Source: Alphaproteobacteria bacterium (lineage in GTDB: Bacteria > Pseudomonadota > Alphaproteobacteria > Ferrovibrionales > Ferrovibrionaceae). Taken from it: a stretch of DNA of 64,000 bases. The position numbers and the translations under genes are program-made. The stretch spans positions 227,795-291,794 of the forward strand of contig JAFKFH010000011.1 in the NCBI GenBank assembly GCA_017307375.1, in the 5' to 3' direction. This document shows positions 48,601-57,079 of this stretch, piece after piece. Below the pieces are notes generated by a model. That model saw nothing but the letters and a program-made list of their open reading frames with translations, searched no databases and was not told where the DNA came from. How positions within the stretch are numbered: position 1 is the stretch's first letter; every line of letters begins with the position of its first letter.

Positions 48601-50690
48601 GCCTCGTCCGGCGGCAGCAGCGAATAGGCAGCCTGCTGAACGCGATCATGCAGGAAGCGATAGGAGACGCTGGCCTGCAGGCCGGCCTCGGCGAATCGGT
48701 AGCCTTCGTCGAGCGGAACGACCAGCCGGCTGCGCAGGGCCGGCCATAGCGCGCTGGCAGCCTCGGCCGGTGCCTCGCCGCGCACCTCGGCGAGGGTCTC
48801 GAGCGAAAAGATCGATCCGATGCAGGCGGCGACCTGGACCACGCCGAGGGTTTCGGGCGGCAGTTCGGCGAATCGCTGGACCAGGAAGGCCACGACATTG
48901 TCGGGAACCTGCTGGCGCTCGATCGCCGGCAGGTCCCAGGTCCAGGTCGACGACGCGCGATCGAAGCCGATCAGCCCGCGCCGCTCCAGCGCCTCGAGAT
49001 ACTGCCCCAGGAACAGCGGATTGCCGAAGGTCTTGGCCGAGAGCAGCGCAGCGAGCGGCTGAACGCGGGCGACCTCGCTCTGCAGTGTGTCGGCGACCAG
49101 CAGCGCGACCGCCGCATGGTCGAGTTCACCGAGGTGGATATGCCGGATCGGCACCTCGGCCTCGGTCAGCGTGGCGATCGTCTGGGTCAGCGGATGGGTA
49201 GCATCGACCTCGCCGTCGCGATAGGCGCCAATTACCAGCAGGTGACGCAGCTCGTCGTCGCCGACCAGGCCTTCGAGCAGCTTGAGCGAAGCGAGGTCGG
49301 CCCATTGCAGGTCGTCGAGAAAAACGACCAGCGGGTGCTCGGGCGTCGCGAATACACGGACGAACTTGCGGAACGCATAGACGAAGCGGCTGTGGGCTTC
49401 TGCCGGTCCCAATGCCGGCGCGGCCCCCGCGGGCGGGCCGATCAGCTCGGCCAGTTCGGGGATGACATCGGTGACGACATGGACATTCGGCTGCAGCGCC
49501 GTGACCAGTTGGGCGCGCAAGGCCTCGGTCCGCTCCGGTCCGCCGGCAATGGCCTGACGGACCAGTTCGCGGAATGCGCGAATCCATGGCGCGTAGGGAA
49601 TATCGCGCTTCAGCTGTTCGAACTTGCCGGCGACGAAGAAACCCTGCTGCGCCGTGATCGGCTTGTACAGTTCGCGGACCAGGGCCGACTTGCCGATGCC
49701 GGCATAACCGGTGACCAGCAGCAGTTCGGGAACGTTGTCGGCCGCCCGCTCGAAGCCGACCATCAGTTGCTTGAGCGGCTCGTCGCGGCCATAGAGCTTC
49801 TGCGGCACCCGCAACACCGCGCGCACGTCGCGCTGGCCCAGCGCAAAGCTTTCGATCGTGCCGCCCGAGCGATACTGGCTCAGGCAATGCTCGATATCGA
49901 TGCGTAGGCCCAGAATGCTCTGGTAGCGGTCCTCCGGGTCCTTGGCCATCAGCCGCGCGACGATCGCGGCAAGCACGCCGGGGACGAGCGGGTTGAGGCC
50001 GCTGGCCGGCACAGGAGTCCGGGCAATGTGGCTGTGCACCAGTTCCAGCGGGTCGCCGTCGCCAAAGGGCGGGCGGCCGGTCAGGCATTCGTAGAAAGTT
50101 GTCCCGAGGCCGTAGAAATCTGCCCGGTAGTCGACCGACCGGTTGATCCGCCCGGTCTGTTCCGGGGCGATGTAGGCCAGCGTGCCGGCCGGGGTGCCGA
50201 TACGGATGTCGGCCACTTCCTCCCGCGCCAGTTCGGAAGAGATCGTGAACCCGACGATGTTGATGGTCTGGGCCTGGGCATTGACGACGATATTGGCCGG
50301 ATTGATGTCCTTGTGGACCAGGCCGGCGTTGTGAATTGCGTCGATCGCGTCGATGAGTTGCAGCGCCAGGTCGAGAAAGGCGTCGATCGGCAGCGGCTGG
50401 CCGGCCAACTGCTGCGCGAGCGACGTGCCGCCGATGTCGCGGAACACGACCAGAAGCCCCGAACCATGCGGCAGGCAATCGAGGGCCTCGACCACGCCAG
50501 GGTGGCTGATACGCGATATAAGCTGGTACTCGCGCCGCAACGCGGCGAGCCCTTCGGGACTTGCCGTCTCGGTCCCGATCAGCTTGCAGACGACGGGCAG
50601 GCCATCGTGGCGGCGCAGGGCGCGCAGCACGGTCGAGCGCGGACCGGTATGCAGGGTCTCGAATACGCGATAACCCGGGATCGACGTCAC
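45636..50690 (-). CDS. Kinase-like/AAA/GAF/GGDEF multidomain signalling protein
   Basis: A 1684-residue fusion. Domains in order: protein-kinase fold (residues about 5-270), AAA_16 ATPase with Walker A GYAGIGKS at 328-335 and Walker B VVFLDDLQWAD, a long helical repeat region (about 600-1250), GAF (about 1290-1440), a coiled coil and a C-terminal diguanylate cyclase with GGEEF and an RSTD I-site. The kinase part keeps Lys36 and HKDINPAN at 126-133, but DFG is replaced by GFT (147-149), so the metal-binding Asp is missing and it may be a pseudokinase. GTG 50690 has GAGGGG 6 bases upstream; an earlier in-frame start adds 24 unlikely residues. It probably makes c-di-GMP in response to an unknown ligand. 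Confidence 0.88.
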   Translation of the reverse strand: MTSIPGYRVFETLHTGPRSTVLRALRRHDGLPVVCKLIGTETASPEGLAALRREYQLISRISHPGVVEALDCLPHGSGLLVVFRDIGGTSLAQQLAGQPLPIDAFLDLALQLIDAIDAIHNAGLVHKDINPANIVVNAQAQTINIVGFTISSELAREEVADIRIGTPAGTLAYIAPEQTGRINRSVDYRADFYGLGTTFYECLTGRPPFGDGDPLELVHSHIARTPVPASGLNPLVPGVLAAIVARLMAKDPEDRYQSILGLRIDIEHCLSQYRSGGTIESFALGQRDVRAVLRVPQKLYGRDEPLKQLMVGFERAADNVPELLLVTGYAGIGKSALVRELYKPITAQQGFFVAGKFEQLKRDIPYAPWIRAFRELVRQAIAGGPERTEALRAQLVTALQPNVHVVTDVIPELAELIGPPAGAAPALGPAEAHSRFVYAFRKFVRVFATPEHPLVVFLDDLQWADLASLKLLEGLVGDDELRHLLVIGAYRDGEVDATHPLTQTIATLTEAEVPIRHIHLGELDHAAVALLVADTLQSEVARVQPLAALLSAKTFGNPLFLGQYLEALERRGLIGFDRASSTWTWDLPAIERQQVPDNVVAFLVQRFAELPPETLGVVQVAACIGSIFSLETLAEVRGEAPAEAASALWPALRSRLVVPLDEGYRFAEAGLQASVSYRFLHDRVQQAAYSLLPPDEALSCHLGIGRALLRTHGSSRDRRLFDIVNQLNIARALIVDPEERRRLVVLNLEAGRRARAAAAYGPVLAYLDAGLAMLPADAWTTDYQTALALHVETAEMAIVNGVDKQVFRLAQAIQDHAATLLDRVSGLEVLVQLHLARQVLSEALRVIRTALQLLGHGIPARPRRPHLMIELARTRWALKGQSEDALVERPASTDPHALAIGRLLARAIAPAYLSDRSLYAILVLRLVRLSAQTGNQPVSCFGYANYGPMFADENKALFGRVALRLLDRMDAEQSRTQVMFVVKLAVEVWHRPVAETLPGLLEAYHVGLETGELEYASYCLNNLIAQYFFISQPLGQLKDTAEAYRQAAARIHQETAAGVIKCYQQAIANLLGETGTPTSFDGPHLQEAEGIADLMSRRNFLGVEAAYALLAYLNLIFDRLDDARRYSDLRRRHAGQTGGFVMGLRSTVISIMIDLGRWEQLDARARRKLLARCARAERTVQAAARDAPANFSALNALLNAERLRATGKAARAGVAYREAIDAARQYGFTHDEAFACERSATLSGATGDRAAMRTRLVQAREAYVRWGALAKVRWLDQRYPDMLGELAVAPRHEVPWLTQETSLGDLQTIDVVTLVKSLQALAGEIRLGDLLRKLMRIVIVNAGATGGSLLLRQQGRWSIEASALADDQDVRVLEGRPIEGGEGPLVALRVVDEVARRQEAVVIADATIDEDFMTDRYVVSVRPRSVLALPLINRGQAIGILYLENNLAAGVFSPDKLRLLELLSAQIAVSIENARLYERLERMNLTLEQQVADRTRELEQKTQALTERTEALRAANAELKRLATTDALTGISNRRGFLDVAAKELERAGRYRRSLSLFVIDIDHFKQINDGYGHSAGDDALRQVAETIKAQIRSTDYLARIGGEEFAVILPETDLDAAIYLAERIRAAVAAAEVVTGQYRFTLTISVGLAVIGPNDVTTDQMLARADQALYRAKGKGRNCVVAA

Positions 50691-50788
50691 CGCCGCCCCT
50701 CGAAAACGCCGCCTACCAAAAGACCGGGATATGCAGCACCACGACGCGTGCCACGCCCCCACTGTTCAGCCATGTCCCCACCGCCCTC

Positions 50789-50825
50789 AGTACTGGACGA
50801 AAGACTAGGTTGTACGTCCAGTGCT
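50789..50825. promoter_or_regulatory. Inverted repeat in the divergent promoter region
   Basis: AGTACTGGACG and CGTCCAGTGCT are 11-base arms with one mismatch, separated by 15 bases. They lie upstream of the kinase-like/GGDEF gene in the 356-base spacer (50691-51046) between it and the first FAD oxidoreductase gene. The arrangement suits a dimeric regulator. No regulator gene of classical type is adjacent. Confidence 0.45.
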
Positions 50826-50935
50826 GGCAAGCCGAGCGACCGCTGATCTGCGCGGTTCAGCCGATATTTTCCAATTTCCGGTGCAGGTTTGCCGACATTT
50901 CCATGATTTCGCCGACACAATTCTGTAACGAGTGG

Positions 50936-50952
50936 ATTTTCATAATGAAAAT
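50936..50952. promoter_or_regulatory. AT-rich perfect palindrome upstream of the FAD oxidoreductase
   Basis: ATTTTCAT and ATGAAAAT flank one A, a perfect 17-base palindrome in an AT-rich part of the same 356-base spacer, 95 bases before the FAD gene start. The remainder of the spacer contains no gene that I can support. Confidence 0.45.
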
Positions 50953-51046
50953 ACGCCACATGGTAGAATTTGGATGAATTTTCGGACGCCCGTCCCTATG
51001 GTTGCAGAAAGCGGCGCGCAGCGCCATACCGCGAATTGGGGGATCG

Positions 51047-53314
51047 ATGACGAAAACCAGGGTTGCCATTCTCGGCGGCGGCGTCGCGGCGCTCAGCGCC
51101 GCCTACCAGATGTCGAAGACCGAAGCGTTGCGCGCGCAGTACGACATCACGATCTACCAGATGGGGTGGCGGCTGGGGGGCAAGGGCGCCACGGGACGCG
51201 ACGAACAGGGGCGCATCCTGGAGCATGGCCTGCATATCTGGTTTGGCGACTACACCAACGCCTTCCGCATGACCAAGGACGTCTATGCGGCCTGGAATCC
51301 GGGTCCGGACAATGCGCTGCAGACCTGGCAGGACGCGCTGAAGCCGCATGACTTCACCCCGCTCGGCGTCGGCAGCGCCGACGGCCAGCCGATCTACTGG
51401 CCGCTGACATGGTCGCGGCTGGGCGGCGAGGTCGGCGAGGAACATCTGCTGCCAACCCCGCTCGAAGCCGTAGAGAGCCTGGTCGGGCTGATGGTCGACG
51501 TCATCCGGCACTGGGACGAATTCCACAGCCTGATCGTCAACGGCAAGTTCGTCGAGGGCCAGCGCGTCGAGGGGCTGTCGATCGACGAGGCCGAACTGCC
51601 GGGCCTGTTCGGCCGGTACGGCCACGCGCTGCGGCAATGGGCCAGCGACCAGATCGAGCATATCGAACGGGCGGCGGGCCTCGCCGCCGGGGCGGCACTG
51701 CACGGCGCCGCCGAAGTGGCCGAGACGGCGAAGCGTTGGATCGCCACCGTGCGCACGGCCGACGCATCGGAAACCGACAGGAATTCGCATCTCGACGGCA
51801 TCGCCGACCTGCTGCACAAGCTCGACGCGCTGGTCGCCGAGAAGATCGCCAGCGAGAAGGCCAGGATAAGCGTGATCAGCGACTGGCTGACCTTTGCCAT
51901 TCCGCTGGCCCGCGGTGTCATCCGCGACTTCATCATTGCCGGCAAGTCGGCCAACGAGGTCGACGAGGAGGAATTCACCGACTGGCTGGCCCGCCATGGC
52001 GGCAACCGTGAGAAGCTCGAGCATTGCTCGACGCTGCGCACGGTCTACGACGCCTGCATGCAGTTTCGCGACGGCGATTCCCACCTGCCGGACTATGGCG
52101 CCGGCATCGGCGCCCAGCTCTGCATGCGCGTCATGGTGACCTGCAAGGAAGCAGTGGTCTGGCTGATGCAGGCCGGCATGGGCGAAGTCATCGTCACCCC
52201 CCTCTATCAGGTGCTGCAGGACCGCGGCGTCAAGGTCGAGTTCTTCCGCCGCACCGAGCGGCTGGAACTCTCGGCGGACAAGAGCGAGGTAGCGCGGATT
52301 CACCTGGCCCGCCAGGTCGACCTCGTCCCCGGCGTCGAGCGCTACGATCCGCTGATCGTCGTGCCGGTCGAAGGCGGCAGCAAGCACCTGCTGTGCTGGC
52401 CGGCCCAGCCGAAGTGGGACCAGATCGTCGACGGGCGCGCCAAGGCCGCGGTGCTGGACGAGTACCGCTCCAGCCTGGAATCGCATTGGTGCCCGGTGCC
52501 GCCGGTCGGCATCGACGTCCTGGAACAGGGGCGCGACTTCGACGTCGCGATCCTGGCGATCTCGGTCGGTGCCTTCAAGAAGATGAACGACGAGCCGAGC
52601 CTGGCCCAGGAACTGATCGACGCCTCGCCGGCCTTCGCGGCGATGACCGAGCATTTCGGCCTGGTTCCGTCGCAGGTCATGCAGCTGTGGTGCGGACCCG
52701 ATCTGCACGGGCTGGGCTGGGAACCCGACCGGCCGGCTGCGGTCACCGGCCCCGAGCCCTATTCGGTCTGGGCCGACATGAGCCAGACCCTGAAATACGA
52801 ACCCTGGTTCACCGAGCCGGGCAAGCCGCCGGGCTCGGTGCACTATCTGTGCGCGGTCTGGGGAACCGAGATGTTCAAGCAGCCTTCGACCAACCTTGCG
52901 GTGCCGCAGGCCGCCCACCAGGAGGTGACGGCCAACAGCCTGGCCTGGACCAACCGCTATGCCCCCCACATGTGGCCGGCAGCGGTGACGGGCGACGGCA
53001 ACTTCGACTACGACGTGCTCTATGATCCCAAGGGCGGCAAGGGTGCCGAGCGGTTCGTGGCGCAGTTCATCCGCGCCAATGTCGACCCCACGGAATGCCT
53101 GCCGGCGTCGCGCGCCGGAACCACCAAGTACCGGCTGCGTGCCGACGAGTCCGGCTTCAGGAATCTGATCCTGGCCGGTTGCTGGATCAATTCGGGCTTC
53201 AACACCTCGTGTGTCGAGACGGCGACGATGTCCGGCATGCAGGCCGCGCGGGCGATCTGTGGCGAGCCGGTGCGCGTTCCCGGCGAATTCTTCATGCAGG
53301 GAAAGCGGCCATGA
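51047..53314 (+). CDS. FAD-dependent oxidoreductase, large amine-oxidase/desaturase-like (copy 1)
   Basis: A 755-residue flavoprotein. It begins MTKTRVAILGGGVAALSAAY, a dinucleotide-binding loop, followed by the IYQMGWRLGGKGATGRD motif of phytoene-desaturase/amine-oxidase-like enzymes and LEHGLHIWFGDY. The C-terminal NLILAGCWINSGFNTSCVET is the second FAD contact. An inserted helical region lies at about residues 180-320. ATG 51047 starts directly on the Rossmann strand and has GGGGGA upstream. It is coupled by ATGA to the ADC-like gene. A relative of similar plan is encoded convergently at 54299-56314. Substrate unknown. Confidence 0.82.
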   Translation: MTKTRVAILGGGVAALSAAYQMSKTEALRAQYDITIYQMGWRLGGKGATGRDEQGRILEHGLHIWFGDYTNAFRMTKDVYAAWNPGPDNALQTWQDALKPHDFTPLGVGSADGQPIYWPLTWSRLGGEVGEEHLLPTPLEAVESLVGLMVDVIRHWDEFHSLIVNGKFVEGQRVEGLSIDEAELPGLFGRYGHALRQWASDQIEHIERAAGLAAGAALHGAAEVAETAKRWIATVRTADASETDRNSHLDGIADLLHKLDALVAEKIASEKARISVISDWLTFAIPLARGVIRDFIIAGKSANEVDEEEFTDWLARHGGNREKLEHCSTLRTVYDACMQFRDGDSHLPDYGAGIGAQLCMRVMVTCKEAVVWLMQAGMGEVIVTPLYQVLQDRGVKVEFFRRTERLELSADKSEVARIHLARQVDLVPGVERYDPLIVVPVEGGSKHLLCWPAQPKWDQIVDGRAKAAVLDEYRSSLESHWCPVPPVGIDVLEQGRDFDVAILAISVGAFKKMNDEPSLAQELIDASPAFAAMTEHFGLVPSQVMQLWCGPDLHGLGWEPDRPAAVTGPEPYSVWADMSQTLKYEPWFTEPGKPPGSVHYLCAVWGTEMFKQPSTNLAVPQAAHQEVTANSLAWTNRYAPHMWPAAVTGDGNFDYDVLYDPKGGKGAERFVAQFIRANVDPTECLPASRAGTTKYRLRADESGFRNLILAGCWINSGFNTSCVETATMSGMQAARAICGEPVRVPGEFFMQGKRP

Positions 53315-54249
53315 ACCCGCCTTTCGTCTCCTGGGCCGGCCACGCGCAGGTGTCGCTGCCGGCGCCGGGCGTGTTCGAGGACACGCTGACCAGCTATTTC
53401 TTCGTCCCGGCCAATCCGGCCAGCACGCAGAGCCTGGTCGACAAGCTGCTCAATGCCGCCCCGGGCGGGGCGGTGCGCTACGACGTGTTCGGCGCCTATG
53501 CGATGGTCGTCTTCATGTCGACCGGCAAGATGACGACACCGTCCGAACCGTTCGGCTGGATCCCCTATCGCGAAGCTTCGATCTGGCTGCCGCTGATCGA
53601 ACGGCGCAAGGGCCATCTGCCGCGCTTCGTCGCCTGGATGCCCTATGTGTTTCCGGATGCGACGATCCCGATGGTCTGCGGCCGCGAAGGCGCGGGCTTC
53701 AACAAGTCGCTTGGCCGCATCAGGCTACCGGTGGACGGCGGGCCGGAGCCGCGCCATGTCTGCGAGACGATGGTGTTCAAGGAAATGTCGTCGGACTGCC
53801 GCGGCGAGTTCACCACGCTGTTCAGCGTCTCCGGATCGGGCGAGCGCGGCGGGCTGTGGTCCAGCATGAAGGAACTGGTCGACGGTGTGCGCGGCGGCTT
53901 TCCGTCGCACCGGAACGGCCTGCTGACCGATCTGGCGCTGCTGCTCAGCAGCATCGAATCGCTGGTGACCGGCACGGTCGAGATCGTCGACCTGATGCAG
54001 TTCCGCGACCCGCGCGACAACACCCGTGCCTGCTATCAGGCGATCGTCGATTGCACGATGAAGGTCGACCGTTTCCGCGGTGCCTGGCCGCTGCATGGCC
54101 CCTGGACCGTCCAGGTCGCCGATTTCGCCAGCCACCAGGTGATCACGGATTTCGGCTTTCCGGCCGACGGCACCGTGCCCGTCGACCTGGCGCTGCAGAT
54201 CCACATGGACTTCAGCTGCCCATCCGGCGAAGTGGTCTGGCAGGCCTGA
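53311..54249 (+). CDS. Acetoacetate-decarboxylase-like protein
   Basis: A 312-residue protein resembling the acetoacetate decarboxylase superfamily. The key stretch is MVCGREGAGFNKSLGRIRLP, in which Glu126 and Lys132 match the catalytic R/E-x-G-x-x-K pattern of the family; LPRFVAWMPYVFPDATIPM precedes it. Relatives act as decarboxylases, aldolase-dehydratases or decorate polyketide-type intermediates. Its ATG overlaps the FAD gene stop, so the two are co-translated. Similarity is moderate and the reaction is unknown. Downstream a short tandem of GGCGCAGCC lies between it and the convergent gene. Confidence 0.65.
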   Translation: MNPPFVSWAGHAQVSLPAPGVFEDTLTSYFFVPANPASTQSLVDKLLNAAPGGAVRYDVFGAYAMVVFMSTGKMTTPSEPFGWIPYREASIWLPLIERRKGHLPRFVAWMPYVFPDATIPMVCGREGAGFNKSLGRIRLPVDGGPEPRHVCETMVFKEMSSDCRGEFTTLFSVSGSGERGGLWSSMKELVDGVRGGFPSHRNGLLTDLALLLSSIESLVTGTVEIVDLMQFRDPRDNTRACYQAIVDCTMKVDRFRGAWPLHGPWTVQVADFASHQVITDFGFPADGTVPVDLALQIHMDFSCPSGEVVWQA

Positions 54250-54298
54250 GACTGGCAGGCGGCGCAGCCGGCGCAGCCGGCGCCGCCGCCCCTCGGCT

Positions 54299-56314
54299 TC
54301 AGGCCTTCCTGCCGGCGACGATCGCCTCGGCCGCGGTCTTGCCCGACAGCATCGCGATCTCGGCACTGCCCCCCGAGAACCAGGTGCGGGTCCAGTCACC
54401 CGCAAGGTAGAGATTGGCGAAAGGCGCCTCGCCAGGGGCCAGGCGATGCCTGATGCTGCCCGGCGGGCTCTGCACGTAAAGCTCGGACGGGTCGAGGTTG
54501 AAGCGGTAATAGGCCGAGCGGACCAGCCGTTCCTCGAACACGCCGTGCCGGACGGTATCGGGCCAGAGCGGCCGGGCATGCGCGTCGAGCCAGGCTTGCG
54601 CGTTCGCCTGCACCTCGGACGAGAGGCTCTCGACATAGCCGCAAGCGCCGTAGGGCGGCGGATCGGACGGAGGCGGGACCACGCCGCACAGATACTCGAT
54701 CGCCTTGGGCGGGTCCTCGCGCCACTGTTCGGCCGGGATCGTCTGGCTCATTTCGCCCCAGCTGTCAAACGGCTCGGCATAGGCGGCCATGGCGGTCGGG
54801 CCGGCTTCCCAGCCCATTTCCTTCAGCGTCGGACGGAACCAGAGCTGGGTCGACTGCGTCGGCACCGACCAGGCACCCTCGACCATCTCGCGATAGCGCG
54901 CATTGGCCGCGATCAGCGCCGCGGCCGGCCCGACCTGCGCCGCCGGGGGCATCGCGAGGACGACGGTGTCGAAGTCGCGGCCGAGCTCCAGTTCGACCTG
55001 GCCGACCTGATGGGTGCACCACATCGATTCCAGGTTGCCCGCCTTCGCCGCGGTCTCTTCGCCGCCGACGATCTGCTCCCAGCGCGGGCGGTCGGGCCAG
55101 CACAGCAGGAATGTCGATCCGTCGCCATAGGGGACGCGGATCAGCGGGTCGTAGGTGCCGGCGACGAAGTCGACCTGCCGCCCCATGCGCAGGCGGGCCA
55201 CCGCCGCGCCGTCCTCGGTCAGGCCGATCTCGTGCAGGCGGTGAAACAGCTTGATCTCGACGCCGCGCTGCTTCAGCACCTCGTAGAACGGCGTGAAGAT
55301 GGTGTCGCCCATGCCGGCGTTCATCCGCCAGACCGGCGCATCCTTGTAGCCGAGGCCCAGCAGGAACATCACCTGTAGCGTGCCGCCGGCCGAAATCTTG
55401 GCGGCCTCCGGGCCGGATGCGCTGTCGCCGCCGAGATAGGCGAAGCTGAGATCGTAGATGAGCTTGACCGGCGCCGACCAGACGAACTGGTCGGACAAGC
55501 CGTGGCTCGCCAGCCAGGCCTTGTAATCCTGGTCGTTGATGCGATCGAAGCCGGCTTCGCCGTATGGGAAGACGTCGGCGAGATAGCCGATCAGCAGGGC
55601 CAGGCCGAACTCGCCGAGACAGGCGAGCTTCCAGCCGGGCGGCACCAGGGTCAGCACGGGCACCGCCAGCCGCTTGAACCAGTATTGAACCTTGCGCAGC
55701 AAGCCCAGCAACTCTTCGTAATGCTCGCCGTCGAGGTCCGCCGCGGGATCATGGGCAAGATCGTGGGCCGCCTGCAGGGCGGCGAAGCCGTCGCCGTGCT
55801 GTAACGTCGCCGGCAGCTCGGGCTGCCGGAACAGCCAGTCCTTGAGCAGCGACAGGATCAGCCGCACGAACGCCGAATGCTCGATCGGCATCGGGTCGCC
55901 CGGCGTGCCCGGGCGCTTGGGCAGGGTGAAGTTCCAGGCATGCCAGCGGTCGAAGCCGATCTTGGCATCGACCTTCTGCATCATCGTCACCTGATAGAGC
56001 GGCGAGAACGCCTCCTCCCAGGTCTTGAAGGCATAGCCGTCGGGCTTGCGCCATTCGGCATAGGCCTCCCGCACGAAGCGGAACACCGTGTCGTAGAAAC
56101 CGAGCATGAGGTGCAACCCATGCTCCTGGATCCGATAGCCCTCGATCGCGTTGCGGCCCGAGGCGCATTTGCCGCCGATCCGCCAGCCGTGGTTATAGAG
56201 CGTGACGCGATAGCGCTGCCGCAGATCCTCGGTGGCCGTCAATGCCAGGGCGGTGGCAACCCCGCCTAGGCCGCCGCCGACGATGACGACCCGTTCGCAC
56301 GCACTCTCACTCAT
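54299..56314 (-). CDS. FAD-dependent oxidoreductase, large amine-oxidase/desaturase-like (copy 2)
   Basis: A 671-residue flavoprotein paralogous in plan to the one at 51047. The N-terminal ERVVIVGGGLGGVATALALT and YNHGWRIGGKCASGRN bind FAD, then IQEHGLHLMLGFYDTVFR parallels the first enzyme's LEHGLHIWFGDYTNAFR. The C-terminal NLYLAGDWTRTWFSGGSAE is closer to the canonical amine-oxidase/desaturase end motif. ATG 56314 has GGGGGACG upstream. It follows the HAD gene by 78 bases on the same strand, suggesting an AfsA-like, HAD, FAD operon. Substrate unknown. Confidence 0.82.
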   Translation of the reverse strand: MSESACERVVIVGGGLGGVATALALTATEDLRQRYRVTLYNHGWRIGGKCASGRNAIEGYRIQEHGLHLMLGFYDTVFRFVREAYAEWRKPDGYAFKTWEEAFSPLYQVTMMQKVDAKIGFDRWHAWNFTLPKRPGTPGDPMPIEHSAFVRLILSLLKDWLFRQPELPATLQHGDGFAALQAAHDLAHDPAADLDGEHYEELLGLLRKVQYWFKRLAVPVLTLVPPGWKLACLGEFGLALLIGYLADVFPYGEAGFDRINDQDYKAWLASHGLSDQFVWSAPVKLIYDLSFAYLGGDSASGPEAAKISAGGTLQVMFLLGLGYKDAPVWRMNAGMGDTIFTPFYEVLKQRGVEIKLFHRLHEIGLTEDGAAVARLRMGRQVDFVAGTYDPLIRVPYGDGSTFLLCWPDRPRWEQIVGGEETAAKAGNLESMWCTHQVGQVELELGRDFDTVVLAMPPAAQVGPAAALIAANARYREMVEGAWSVPTQSTQLWFRPTLKEMGWEAGPTAMAAYAEPFDSWGEMSQTIPAEQWREDPPKAIEYLCGVVPPPSDPPPYGACGYVESLSSEVQANAQAWLDAHARPLWPDTVRHGVFEERLVRSAYYRFNLDPSELYVQSPPGSIRHRLAPGEAPFANLYLAGDWTRTWFSGGSAEIAMLSGKTAAEAIVAGRKA

Positions 56315-56392
56315 CACGTCCCCCTGAACCCATCCGCCCCGGTACGAGGCGACAACCGTAAATTGCCGCCTCGACCCGGTTGGACGCAAGTA

Positions 56393-57079
56393 TCAAGACG
56401 GGGAAATGATCCGCCAGCCGCGTGCCGCCGCCAGGGCCTCCAGCCCCCGACCTCCGCGCACCGCGGTCGGATGGCCGACCGCTTCGAGCAGCGCCAGGTC
56501 GGAGATGTCGTCGCCGTAGGCGTGACAGTCTTCGGCGCGGATGCCGCGGCGGCGCAGGAACGCGCCGACCGCCGCGGCCTTGCCCGCGCCTATCGTCTGG
56601 GGTGCGAGGATTTCGCCGGTGTAGCGACCATCGGCCACCTCCATGGTGGTCGCGAGAATATGGCGCACGCCCAGCCGCTCGGCGACCGGGCGCAACACGG
56701 CGGGGAACGACCCCGACACGAACACCGCCTCCTCGCCTGCTTCCTGGTGGCGACGCAGGCACTCGACGACCGGGCCGTGGAAAAGGTTCGGCGTCGACGC
56801 CTCGACCAGGCGGAACCAGGCGTGCCCATGCGTCTCGACCTCGGCGACGCTGCGCCCGGCGAAATGCCGGTAGAAGCGGCGGTTGAGGATTTCCCATGAC
56901 GCGTCCGAACGGCGCAGGTCCGCCATGTCGGCCTCATAGGCCGCCCGGCCCGCGACGTCTCCGGTCACCTCGTACCAGTACTCCTGGAAACGCAACAGGC
57001 TCTTGACCGAGATCAGCGTATCGTCGACGTCGAAGAAGGCATAGCCCGCCGCGACGGTCTGTCGTACCGGCGCGGTCAT
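56393..57079 (-). CDS. HAD-IB family phosphatase (SerB-like)
   Basis: A 228-residue HAD phosphatase. Motif I is YAFFDVDDTLISVKS with both aspartates, motif II FVSGSFPAVL, the lysine lies in TIGAGKAAAV, and motif IV is HAYGDDISDLALLEAVG. The helical C1 cap is of the PSPase/HAD-IB type. Its start overlaps the stop of the AfsA-like gene (ATGA), so the two proteins act together. In A-factor synthesis a phosphatase removes phosphate from the butenolide product of AfsA, a role this enzyme could fill; that is inference. Confidence 0.85.
   Translation of the reverse strand: MTAPVRQTVAAGYAFFDVDDTLISVKSLLRFQEYWYEVTGDVAGRAAYEADMADLRRSDASWEILNRRFYRHFAGRSVAEVETHGHAWFRLVEASTPNLFHGPVVECLRRHQEAGEEAVFVSGSFPAVLRPVAERLGVRHILATTMEVADGRYTGEILAPQTIGAGKAAAVGAFLRRRGIRAEDCHAYGDDISDLALLEAVGHPTAVRGGRGLEALAAARGWRIISPS

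Noticed and set aside
45627..48749. A 1040-codon open frame on the plus strand
   Set aside because: It is antisense to the kinase-like/GGEEF gene, has Arg/Gln/Asp-rich low-information sequence and no motif; high GC makes such shadow frames common.
54250..54298. Tandem GGCGCAGCC as a regulatory or mobile repeat
   Set aside because: Only two copies of a 9-base GC-rich unit between convergent genes; chance expansion is enough.
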